From NCBI GenBank assembly GCA_038213005.1, contig JBBQTU010000203.1, positions 1-7,658 of the forward strand: DNA of 7,658 nucleotides. Reading direction: 5' to 3'. Below the pieces are notes generated by a model. It was given only the letters and a program-made list of their open reading frames with translations, was not told the DNA's origin and ran no database searches. This DNA is from JBBQTU01 sp038213005. GTDB lineage: Bacteria; Planctomycetota; Phycisphaerae; Tepidisphaerales; Tepidisphaeraceae. Both the position numbers and the translations under genes were made by a program. Positions 1 to 6,800 of this stretch are shown here, piece by piece; the first letter of the stretch is position 1; every line of letters starts with the position of its first letter.

Positions 1-121
1 AGATAAGGAAGCGTGTGGCTGGCGTCGTGCCGGCCCCGTCCGCCAGCCGCACCACCTGCGGTAGCAGCCGCCCCCCCCGTAAGACCTCGAACCTCGATGC
101 TGATGTAGTTAACAGCCGCGT

Positions 122-155
122 CGGTTTGCGGGGATGTCCCCATCAAGCAAAGCCG
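122..155. repeat. Imperfect compound hairpin
   Basis: An outer stem of CGG+TTTGC (122-129) pairs with GCAAA+CCG (147-155) with a single bulged G. An inner GGGGA/TCCCC stem (130-141) sits inside it. It lies about 45 bp before the start of the first small gene. No T-run follows, so a terminator reading is weak; a REP-like or recombinase-related site is possible. Bases 1-121 hold nothing I recognise. Confidence 0.35.
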
Positions 156-199
156 GTCGCTGGCGGCCACTCCGATGCACTCAAGGCCAGGGAGCCGTC

Positions 200-421
200 A
201 TGGCATCATTGCGCGCCCGCGCCGTCCATCCAGACGATCAAGAGCGATGTGAACGCATCGTCGAACTCCTCGCCCGGGGCGTCGTCCGGCACATGCTTGG
301 CCGCCGCCGGGAATCTGAGGAATCTGGCGAGAATCAACTTGAGGTGTCGGGCGAAACGAGGCTTCATGTACGTGCGGTTAACGGCCAGAGAACCACCGGA
401 ACCGCAGGAGATGAAGCATGA
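200..421 (+). CDS. Small conserved hypothetical protein upstream of DUF2924 gene
   Basis: This 73-residue protein has no assigned function. The start at 200 is chosen because GGGAG sits 5 bases before the ATG, and because the recognisable part (residues 12-37, with ERIVELLARGVVRHMLGRR) follows directly. An upstream in-frame ATG at 134 would add 22 residues lacking family character. The leucine- and arginine-rich segment resembles small proteins I recall being encoded just before DUF2924 and serine recombinase genes in Planctomycetota and alphaproteobacterial mobile regions; that association is from memory. Its stop codon overlaps the next start as ATGA, so the two are probably translated in a coupled way. 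The second half is polar and low in features. No catalytic motif or membrane segment is visible. Confidence 0.6.
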   Translation: MASLRARAVHPDDQERCERIVELLARGVVRHMLGRRRESEESGENQLEVSGETRLHVRAVNGQRTTGTAGDEA

Positions 422-996
422 ACCTGAACGTCAAACGCCAGATCGCCGAGTTGCGGAAAATGCCCGCGGCGCAGCTTCGCGAGAAACACCAAGAGGTGTT
501 CGGCAAGCCCAGCCGGTCGGGGCACCGCGAGTATCTGTTCCGCCGGATCGCCTGGAAACTCCAGGCCCTGGCCGAGGGCGACCTGTCCGAACGGGCACGC
601 CGCCGGGCAGCGGATTTGGCCCGCAACGCCGACTTGCGCATTTCGGCCCCGCGGGCGGTCGCCGAGGCAACACCGGGGCCGGATCGGTCGGTTCGCTCTG
701 GTTCCCTGCCCGTGGCCGCCGATGAACGCCTGCCGATGCCCGGGGGAGAAGGAACCGGGACGCGGCTAGTTGACTTTCTCGCGGTATTCCGCCATCTTCT
801 CACATCATGCCAAGACGACCTCGCATCGCTCCCGGCGGCTGGGTGTATCATGTGCTCAACCGCTCAGTTGGCCGAATCAAACTGTTCCGCCACGACGAGG
901 AAGTCAGAAGGGGGACATCCGAGCTTATTGACAGCGACGTTGCTGCCTGGCGAGGCTATCCGCATGGCCAGACGGAATCCCACGGGGGCGCAGTAG
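418..996 (+). CDS. DUF2924 family protein, C-terminus replaced by unrelated sequence
   Basis: The first ~109 residues look like DUF2924: an N-terminal helix with a REKHQEVFGKPSRSGHREYL segment (21-40), then FRRIAWKLQALAEGDLSERARRRA (41-63), then a linker ending in DERLPMPG (102-109). Full members normally continue after the RLPxPG motif with a small beta-rich domain starting TxLxREYKG. Here the frame instead reads into sequence with no such domain, from about base 745, and stays open by chance to 996, covering the RAYT fragment in another frame. An AGGAG sits 7 bases before the ATG and the start overlaps the upstream stop as ATGA. DUF2924 genes often lie beside serine recombinases in phage or integrative elements; no recombinase is present here, so the module looks like a remnant. 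Function is unknown and the protein is probably non-functional. Confidence 0.7.
   Translation: MNLNVKRQIAELRKMPAAQLREKHQEVFGKPSRSGHREYLFRRIAWKLQALAEGDLSERARRRAADLARNADLRISAPRAVAEATPGPDRSVRSGSLPVAADERLPMPGGEGTGTRLVDFLAVFRHLLTSCQDDLASLPAAGCIMCSTAQLAESNCSATTRKSEGGHPSLLTATLLPGEAIRMARRNPTGAQ
807..905 (+). pseudogene. REP-associated tyrosine transposase (RAYT) N-terminal fragment
   Basis: From the ATG at 807 the frame encodes about 33 residues beginning MPRRPRIAPGGWVYHVLNRS and continuing VGRIKLFRHDEE. This is the characteristic start of Y1-type REP-associated transposases (TnpA-REP/RAYT), including the VYHVLNR beta strand. After about base 905 the frame (open to 1118) no longer resembles the family. 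The HxH metal-binding motif and the catalytic tyrosine, which lie further on in intact proteins, are absent. Intact proteins are roughly 200-250 residues. It is therefore a dead 5' remnant. The 60 bp before it (745-806) probably belong to the same insertion because the DUF2924 match ends there. The RAYT identity of the fragment is fairly sure; the exact breakpoints are inferred. Confidence 0.72.
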
Positions 997-1133
997 CTTT
1001 CTGGCGCTACCCGACCATTGTCCCGCCCCCCTCGCACAGCGCATCCCTCCCAGCAGCAGAGCTCCGGGGTAAGGGAATCGTCTCAGAGGCCGGGCGTGAG
1101 GACTGTGGACCCTTCTAAAATGCGAAACTAGGC

Positions 1134-1163
1134 TTGAACAACCACCACACTCAAGCGTATACT
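1134..1163 (+). promoter_or_regulatory. Candidate sigma70-type promoter in intergenic region
   Basis: TTGAAC (1134-1139) and TATACT (1158-1163) are separated by 18 bases; the -10 matches 5 of 6 consensus positions and the -35 matches 4 of 6. No gene with a ribosome binding site follows for over 500 bp. If active it would transcribe intergenic sequence beginning near 1170. Confidence 0.35.
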
Positions 1164-1225
1164 ACTCCTGAAGCCTCCAGTTCCCCGCGCTGGCGGCTTT
1201 CGGCCGGGTGCTAGGCCCGTCCGGG

Positions 1226-1238
1226 TGCTCTTTGAAAA
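1226..1238 (+). promoter_or_regulatory. boxA-like antitermination motif, orphan
   Basis: TGCTCTTTGAAAA resembles the boxA element (TGCTCTTTAACAA in E. coli rrn leaders) bound by NusB/NusE. It lies about 63 bp after the candidate -10 at 1158-1163, a layout like an rRNA leader, but no rRNA follows. Chance occurrence is possible. Confidence 0.25.
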
Positions 1239-1293
1239 GTCGATAACCGCATCTATCAGGTCCGATTGGCTCACCCGGCCGCCCCCTCTTCCC

Positions 1294-1328
1294 TTTCAGC
1301 ATTTAGCATTCAGCATTCAGCATTCAGC
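1294..1328 (+). repeat. Tandem heptamer array, five units of ATTCAGC
   Basis: Units are TTTCAGC (1294), ATTTAGC (1301), then three identical ATTCAGC copies (1308, 1315, 1322). A 7-bp period shifts frame each unit, which argues against a protein role. The stretch is markedly AT-richer than its surroundings. I recall similar heptamers in intergenic DNA of Planctomycetota and Verrucomicrobiota drafts, but cannot check this here. Confidence 0.85.
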
Positions 1329-1618
1329 CTTCCCGCCAGCCCCTAACAAAGGTCCTATAACGCCACAGGCTAGTGCCGCTTCCCCTTCGTGCCTCAGTGC
1401 CTTCCTCCGAAACTCGCGCGCCTGACCCCCTCAATCGCGCGCAACTCCTTACCCCACAAGGCCCCGCGCTACCCCCCCCTCCCCCGGCGAAAACGTGCGC
1501 TTCTGACCCCGGGTAGGTGGCGCAGTTAGCCCCCGCGGCGGGTCGCTACGCCGTTCCGGTTACGTTCTTGCGCTACGCTCCTCTCATGTCCGGCTGGGCT
1601 TGCTGATGACTCTGTTTG
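1329..1618. other. Intergenic stretch without recognisable gene
   Basis: Together with 906-1293 this forms a long non-coding gap between the RAYT fragment and the thiC promoter. Apart from the promoter-like, boxA-like and heptamer elements listed separately, I see only C-rich tracts around 1470-1485 and a GC-rich palindromic patch near 1531-1545. The short open frames at 1225-1425 and 1669-1863 lack ribosome binding sites and family resemblance; the second is largely the thiC riboswitch. Confidence 0.5.
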
Positions 1619-1666
1619 GCGGCGGACGTGGAGCCAGAGCCTGATCGGCCAGCCGATATCCGCCGC
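1619..1666. repeat. Nested inverted repeat
   Basis: GCGGCGGA (1619-1626) is perfectly complementary to TCCGCCGC (1659-1666). Inside, ATCGG/CCGAT forms a second small hairpin with a CCAG loop (about 1644-1657). It lies just upstream of the thiC promoter. No T-run follows, so it is not a classical terminator; a REP-like element or regulator site is possible. Confidence 0.45.
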
Positions 1667-1703
1667 TTGTGACGGGACCTTGCGACAGGGACATCCCGGC
1701 CAC

Positions 1704-1732
1704 TTGCCGTCAGCGGGCGGCCTTCCTACACT
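1704..1732 (+). promoter_or_regulatory. Candidate thiC promoter
   Basis: TTGCCG (1704-1709) and TACACT (1727-1732) are separated by exactly 17 bases; each hexamer matches 4 of 6 sigma70 consensus positions. The predicted transcription start (about 1738-1740) falls just before the first helix of the TPP aptamer at 1743, which supports it. Confidence 0.45.
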
Positions 1733-1742
1733 CCCCTGAACC

Positions 1743-1871
1743 TCGCCAGGGGTGGTCGGTGGCGCTGTTTGCCATCGCCCTGAGAGAGTCCCTTGGGGCA
1801 GGCTTACCCGGTTTGCATCGGGCGAGTTGCTCCTGGAACCTGAACCGGGTCATACCGGCGTAGGAAGGCGA
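1743..1871 (+). promoter_or_regulatory. TPP riboswitch (THI element) controlling thiC
   Basis: All landmark parts of a thiamine pyrophosphate aptamer are visible. P1 is TCGCC (1743-1747) with GGCGA (1867-1871). P2 is AGGGG (1748-1752) with CTCCT (1830-1834). P3 is GGTGGC with GCCATC (about 1759-1776). The pyrimidine-sensing CTGAGA is at 1780-1785. An additional P3a-type hairpin (CTTACCCG with CGGGCGAG, about 1803-1826, one mismatch) fills the long joining region. P4/P5 is the ACCTGAACCGGGTCATACCGG block (1838-1858) closing with CGTAGG. The Shine-Dalgarno AGGAAGG (1862-1868) is split between P4 (AGG with CCT) and P1 (GG with CC), so TPP binding should hide it and block translation of thiC 8 bases downstream. 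No intrinsic terminator lies between aptamer and start codon. Confidence 0.95.
1862..1868 (+). promoter_or_regulatory. thiC ribosome binding site embedded in riboswitch
   Basis: AGGAAGG lies 10 bases before the thiC ATG and fixes the start at 1879. It overlaps the 3' strands of aptamer helices P4 and P1, making it the direct regulatory target. Confidence 0.85.
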
Positions 1872-1878
1872 AACGAAA

Positions 1879-3567
<1,689 letters not shown>

Positions 3568-3574
3568 CAGACTC

Positions 3575-3641
3575 TGACTGCCGCCCTGCGGTCAGTGGGG
3601 ACGCGGCAGACCCCATCCGTGCCATAGCCGATCGCATCGGA
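3575..3641. terminator. Convergent intergenic region with weak hairpins
   Basis: Only 74 bp separate the thiC stop from the stop of the opposing UroD-like gene. It contains a bulged stem CTGA..CCGC/GCGG..TCAG (about 3575-3595) and a small CCGAT/ATCGG hairpin (3628-3640) ending next to the opposing TAG. Neither has a clear T-run, so a bidirectional terminator is inferred from position more than from sequence. Confidence 0.3.
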
Positions 3642-4649
3642 CTATTTCCGCGCCACGCTTCTGGATAACTCCCCAGCTTTCTCGGCATACTCGCGAAACA
3701 GTCGGAGGTAAATCTGGTACTGCTGGTACGACACGCCGGGCGGCGTCTGGTGATCGACGCTGGGGATGAACCCGCCCCGCGCCGCCACCGGCAGCAGCCG
3801 CTCAAACTCGCCCCGCATCGCCTCTTCACCGCGGGGCATCACCATCTTGTCATAATGCCCGATGAACCTGGCTTTGGGATATCGCTGACGCAGCACGTTC
3901 ATGTCGACGCCCGCCTGTCGTTCCAGCGGCAGAATGCCATCAGCGCCCGCATCCAGATACCACTGGGCGGCCTCGGTGACATCACCGTCGGAGTCGATAA
4001 TCACCATGATCCCCCGCCGGCGCAGCTCCGCCGTGATGCGCTGGTAGAAGGGCTTGAGAAACCCGTCGAACAGTTCCTTGGACACCATTGGACCGTGGTT
4101 GTAGCTCATGTCCTCGGCGAAGGTCATGAAGTCCGGCGTGCAGAACTGGCACACCTCGTCGATGACCTTCAGGTTCCACTGCAGCAGATCCTCATTCATG
4201 CGGTTCATCAGCTCGGGCTGATCATAAAACGCATAAAGATGCGGCTCGATCCCGAAGAGGGTCCGCGGATACCAGAAGAAACCCTGCAGCGTGAACCACG
4301 CCACAGCATCGCCGGCCTGCTGCTGGCTGGCCCACGCGGACCAGAGCTTGCGATCGATCTGATCTTCCCGGTAAATCGTCTTGGCCAGCGTGTCGTATTC
4401 CGCGTCGCTGCTGACCAGCGCTCCGCCATGGACAGCGGGGGAGGGCAGCCATGGCGCGATCCAGTCATGATAATACAGGTCCAGCCCGAAGTGGCACGCC
4501 AGATCGTAGCGATCGGTGATGCTCACCGGCAGCCCCTCGGTGTGCCAGCGGTCGATGGTCTTGTCCCACCAGGGTGCCCATTCGATCATCGGAAGCCGAT
4601 CGAATGGCTGGAAGTTCATTGCCGCTTTGAAGCGTTCTCGTGTGTTCAT
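3642..4649 (-). CDS. Uroporphyrinogen decarboxylase (URO-D)-like superfamily protein
   Basis: A 335-residue cytoplasmic TIM-barrel protein of the UroD/MtaA/CmuA superfamily, of the divergent type that is common in Planctomycetota, Lentisphaerota and related genomes and is not the haem enzyme HemE. It starts MNTRERFKAAMNFQPFDRLP (1-20), a typical opening. It contains AEDMSYNHGP (178-187), VIIDSDGDV (216-224), GADGILPLERQAGVDM (235-250), GHYDK (264-268) and the closing PSVDHQTPPGVSYQQY (296-311). In methyltransferases such as MtaA the region near residue 219 carries an HxC zinc motif; here it reads DSD, so a classical thiol-methylating MtaA role is unlikely. The substrate is unknown; corrinoid- or methyl-group-related chemistry is a family-level guess. 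Its ATG overlaps the stop of the preceding gene (ATGA), and AGGGA lies 11 bases upstream, making it third in the dacB-like operon. It faces thiC tail to tail. Confidence 0.88.
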   Translation of the reverse strand: MNTRERFKAAMNFQPFDRLPMIEWAPWWDKTIDRWHTEGLPVSITDRYDLACHFGLDLYYHDWIAPWLPSPAVHGGALVSSDAEYDTLAKTIYREDQIDRKLWSAWASQQQAGDAVAWFTLQGFFWYPRTLFGIEPHLYAFYDQPELMNRMNEDLLQWNLKVIDEVCQFCTPDFMTFAEDMSYNHGPMVSKELFDGFLKPFYQRITAELRRRGIMVIIDSDGDVTEAAQWYLDAGADGILPLERQAGVDMNVLRQRYPKARFIGHYDKMVMPRGEEAMRGEFERLLPVAARGGFIPSVDHQTPPGVSYQQYQIYLRLFREYAEKAGELSRSVARK

Positions 4650-5041
4650 GGCACGTCAGTTCCCTTCGGTTGTCGATAGTCTGCAGAGATTGGCGAGGCC
4701 CGCCAGCGGTCGCCATCCAGTCGCACGAGATCAAGCGTCATCGCCCCCGCCCGGGCAACCTGCCAATGGTCGGCCGACAACTCCGCGACGCAGCACGGCC
4801 CGCCATCCACCCGCCTGACCTGCCCGCGATTCCCGCTGATGGGGCCTTCATAGTCCAGGTAGATCCGCCGGTGATCGCTCTGCCGCAGCAGTATCAGCGG
4901 CGCGGTGATCGGCCAGGCATCGCATCGCCACGTGGCCAACAGCGCGACGCCATCGACGTCCACCAGCAGATCAAAGTGCGGCCCCGGCACACCTTCGTGC
5001 CGCAGGATGGCAAAACGCTGGCTGGTCGATGGATTGCTCAT
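4646..5041 (-). CDS. Stand-alone LigD 3'-phosphoesterase-like domain protein
   Basis: A 131-residue protein resembling the phosphoesterase (PE) domain of bacterial NHEJ ligase LigD (DNA polymerase ligase N-terminal domain). The matching parts are RFAILRHEG (9-17), PHFDLLVDV (21-29) and DHRRIYLDYEGPISGNRGQVRRVDGG (56-81), paralleling the family's RHD..LHYDFRLE and DHPLDYADFEGVIPEGEYG segments. The H15, H22-x-D24, H57 and Y61 positions fit the metal and phosphate residues I recall, but the Arg after HxD is Leu here, so catalysis is uncertain. No ligase or polymerase domain is attached. The start at 5041 is chosen because it overlaps the dacB-like stop as ATGA and the homology begins there; an upstream start at 5203 would overlap that gene by 166 bp. 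There is no Shine-Dalgarno near the ATG, so translation is probably coupled. Function in vivo is unknown. Confidence 0.78.
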   Translation of the reverse strand: MSNPSTSQRFAILRHEGVPGPHFDLLVDVDGVALLATWRCDAWPITAPLILLRQSDHRRIYLDYEGPISGNRGQVRRVDGGPCCVAELSADHWQVARAGAMTLDLVRLDGDRWRASPISADYRQPKGTDVP

Positions 5042-6501
5042 CGGGATGTATGCCGGGCGCTTCCAGCCTGATCGTCGATCGCCTTGACGATCCGGTCCTG
5101 CAGCGGCTTGATCTGTGAATTGCTCTTGTATGGGATGCCGTTCATCAGGATTGAAAATGCGTACCAGTTCCCATTGCCGGCTTCCAGGTATCCGCTGAGG
5201 CAACTGACGCCGTCAATGAAGCCCGTCTTGGCGTGGACGCGGCCTTCCAAGCCGTTGCCGAATCGCTTTTTCAGCGTCCCATCCACGCCGCCGATCGACA
5301 GGCTGTCCAGGAACTGCTGGCGATAGGGGGCGACCCAGTTGTGCATCAGCACGCGGACGATGGCATTGGCCGAGATCGTGTTATCGCGCGACAGCCCGCA
5401 CCCATCGTCGAGGTTGAACTCCGTCGGTGAAACGCCCAGTTTTTGCAGGAACCGCCCGGTGTTCGCCGTCCCGCTGGTCCACGATCCACTCTGCCCGGTC
5501 GCCGCCGCCCCGGCTCGCTTGCACAGCGACTCGGCATACAGGTTCTGGCTGTCCTTGTTGGCCCGGGTGACCACCGTCTGGATCGGCGTCTCAAAGATGC
5601 ACAGAACCGGCCAGTCCTTCGCCCGCTGCGCCGCCGTCGCCGCCCGATACTGCTGGCGGGTGCTGCGATCCCGCCCGACGCCGCCAGTGACATTGATCCC
5701 GCCAGCCAGCAGCGTCTCGCCCAGGATCGTCGCCGAGTACAGCGAGGGATCGTGGATCGTGATCGACGCCTTGCAGCTACCGGCGATCGTGCCGCGCAGA
5801 GAGACGATATTGCTCTCGGGCTCGCGCGGGATGGAGATGACGCTCTCCCGGCCGGCCACGCATTTGTTCGCCGTGACCTTCACATAGCCGGTGGCGGGGC
5901 GGGTGGACCATGTCCGCCCCGAGGACTGCACCGTAAACTCCAGCGTGTTGACGTTGAAATTCAGCCCGCCCAGTTCAGCCCCAAACAGTTCAAAGCGATG
6001 CTTGCCCCACTTGGGGTGGAGAAACTGCTCATCAAAGATGCTGTCGTCGACCAGGACATTGCGGGCGGTGGTGATGCCGCGCTGGCGGAGTTTCGCGGCC
6101 CAGTCTTTGTAGACCGCCAGGATGTCCCAGTTGATCTTCTCCATCAGCTCCGCATCGCCCAGCGTAGGGTCACCGTCGCCCCAGACAATCAGGTCCGGCC
6201 CGTGCTGCAGCAGCACCGTGCGGAACTTGAAGTCGGCCCCCAGCGTCGCCAGTGCCGCCGACGTGGTCACCGCCTTCATATTGCTTGCCGGTGTGAGCGG
6301 GGCGGTTGCATTGTGCTGATAGATCACCTGACACGCACCCGGCGTATCCCCCAGTTTCACCACCATCACGCCAACCTGCGCATGGGCCAGCAACTTGTCG
6401 CCCACAACCCCCTGCACCGTCTCGCCAACCCCGGCCAGCGCAGCGCTCGCGTAGCACACGCAGGCCAGAAGCACCCCGACCATCCGATTCACTTGTCGCA
6501 T
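5038..6501 (-). CDS. dacB: D-alanyl-D-alanine carboxypeptidase/endopeptidase, PBP4 type (peptidase S13)
   Basis: A 487-residue secreted penicillin-binding protein expected to trim D-Ala from pentapeptides and/or cut 4-3 cross-links in the periplasm. Residues 1-23 are a signal peptide (basic start, hydrophobic 8-22, cleavage after ALA at 23). The catalytic motifs are in order: S73-N-M-K76 (SxxK, nucleophile and base), S371RDN within DDGCGLSRDN, and K425-T-G. The roughly 300 residues between the first two hold the inserted domains typical of class C PBP4. NKDSQNLYAESL (315-326) and GVDGTLKKRF (405-414) are further family blocks. The family's usual DGSGLSR has Cys for Ser here (C368). GAGGG-like SD (GAGGG) lies 6 bases before the ATG at 6501. 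It is first in a three-gene operon; its TGA overlaps the next ATG. A growing planctomycete wall needs such an enzyme, though its operon partners are not wall genes. Confidence 0.93.
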   Translation of the reverse strand: MRQVNRMVGVLLACVCYASAALAGVGETVQGVVGDKLLAHAQVGVMVVKLGDTPGACQVIYQHNATAPLTPASNMKAVTTSAALATLGADFKFRTVLLQHGPDLIVWGDGDPTLGDAELMEKINWDILAVYKDWAAKLRQRGITTARNVLVDDSIFDEQFLHPKWGKHRFELFGAELGGLNFNVNTLEFTVQSSGRTWSTRPATGYVKVTANKCVAGRESVISIPREPESNIVSLRGTIAGSCKASITIHDPSLYSATILGETLLAGGINVTGGVGRDRSTRQQYRAATAAQRAKDWPVLCIFETPIQTVVTRANKDSQNLYAESLCKRAGAAATGQSGSWTSGTANTGRFLQKLGVSPTEFNLDDGCGLSRDNTISANAIVRVLMHNWVAPYRQQFLDSLSIGGVDGTLKKRFGNGLEGRVHAKTGFIDGVSCLSGYLEAGNGNWYAFSILMNGIPYKSNSQIKPLQDRIVKAIDDQAGSARHTSR

Positions 6502-6536
6502 CCAAAGCCCTCAAAAAGTCATCCGTGACACGCGGC

Positions 6537-6565
6537 ATTGTACGGGCACGCCTCTGGGTTTTCAC
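6537..6565 (-). promoter_or_regulatory. Candidate promoter of the dacB-like operon
   Basis: Read on the minus strand, GTGAAA (6565-6560) and TACAAT (6542-6537) are separated by exactly 17 bases. The -10 matches 5 of 6 and the -35 4 of 6 sigma70 positions. The start of transcription would fall near 6530, about 30 bases before the ATG at 6501. Confidence 0.5.
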
Positions 6566-6600
6566 GCGATAAACCCGGCCGATCCTGGCGTAGGGGTGTG

Positions 6601-6739
6601 TGATACGGACTCCACCCGAAACAGGCGCGTTCGCGCAAGTAGTCCGCGACGTTCCCGCCCGCACAGGACCATCCGACGCATCCCTCGCAGATCACGGCCA
6701 GTGTGTCGGCGGCACTCGCTCTCGGTGGAATCCGTATGA
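6601..6739. repeat. 139-bp unit bounded by 16-bp imperfect inverted repeats
   Basis: TGATACGGACTCCACC (6601-6616) is the inverse complement of GGTGGAATCCGTATGA (6724-6739) at 14 of 16 positions. The interior has no gene and no obvious extension of the pairing. It could be a MITE-like or recombination-site remnant. Confidence 0.5.
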
Positions 6740-6745
6740 TGCGTC

Positions 6746-6772
6746 GCGTTCCCGCTGCGTTCCCCGGAACGC
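6746..6772. repeat. Short direct repeat leading into a 16-bp palindrome
   Basis: GCGTTCCC occurs at 6746 and again at 6757. The second copy is the left half of the palindrome GCGTTCC-CC-GGAACGC (6757-6772). It lies in what would be the 3' exon side of the group II intron remnant. No T-run follows on either strand. Confidence 0.4.
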
Positions 6773-6800
6773 CACCAAAGCCAGCGAAGCTGCGCGGCGG

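Noticed and set aside
15..725. Open frame of 236 codons on the plus strand
   Set aside because: It covers two better-supported genes in other frames (200-421 and 418 onward) and is rich in Arg, Pro and Gly with no family resemblance.
1294..1328. Possible CRISPR array
   Set aside because: Units are 7 bp and adjacent, with no spacers and no cas genes nearby.
1225..1425. 66-codon frame reading through the heptamer array
   Set aside because: The HLAFSIQHSAF-type peptide is simply the translated repeat; there is no ribosome binding site and the unit length is not a multiple of three.
1669..1863. 64-codon frame upstream of thiC as a leader peptide
   Set aside because: It has no ribosome binding site and its second half is the TPP aptamer, which explains the conservation at the RNA level.
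3750..4679. Open frame of 309 codons on the plus strand
   Set aside because: Antisense shadow of the UroD-like gene, whose family blocks and coupled start are on the minus strand.
5041..5203. Longer start for the phosphoesterase-like protein
   Set aside because: Would overlap the PBP4 gene by 166 bp, and the added residues are out-of-frame PBP4 sequence without family resemblance.
5443..6528. Open frame of 361 codons on the plus strand
   Set aside because: Antisense to the PBP4 gene, which has all its catalytic motifs on the minus strand; the composition is arginine- and proline-rich shadow coding.
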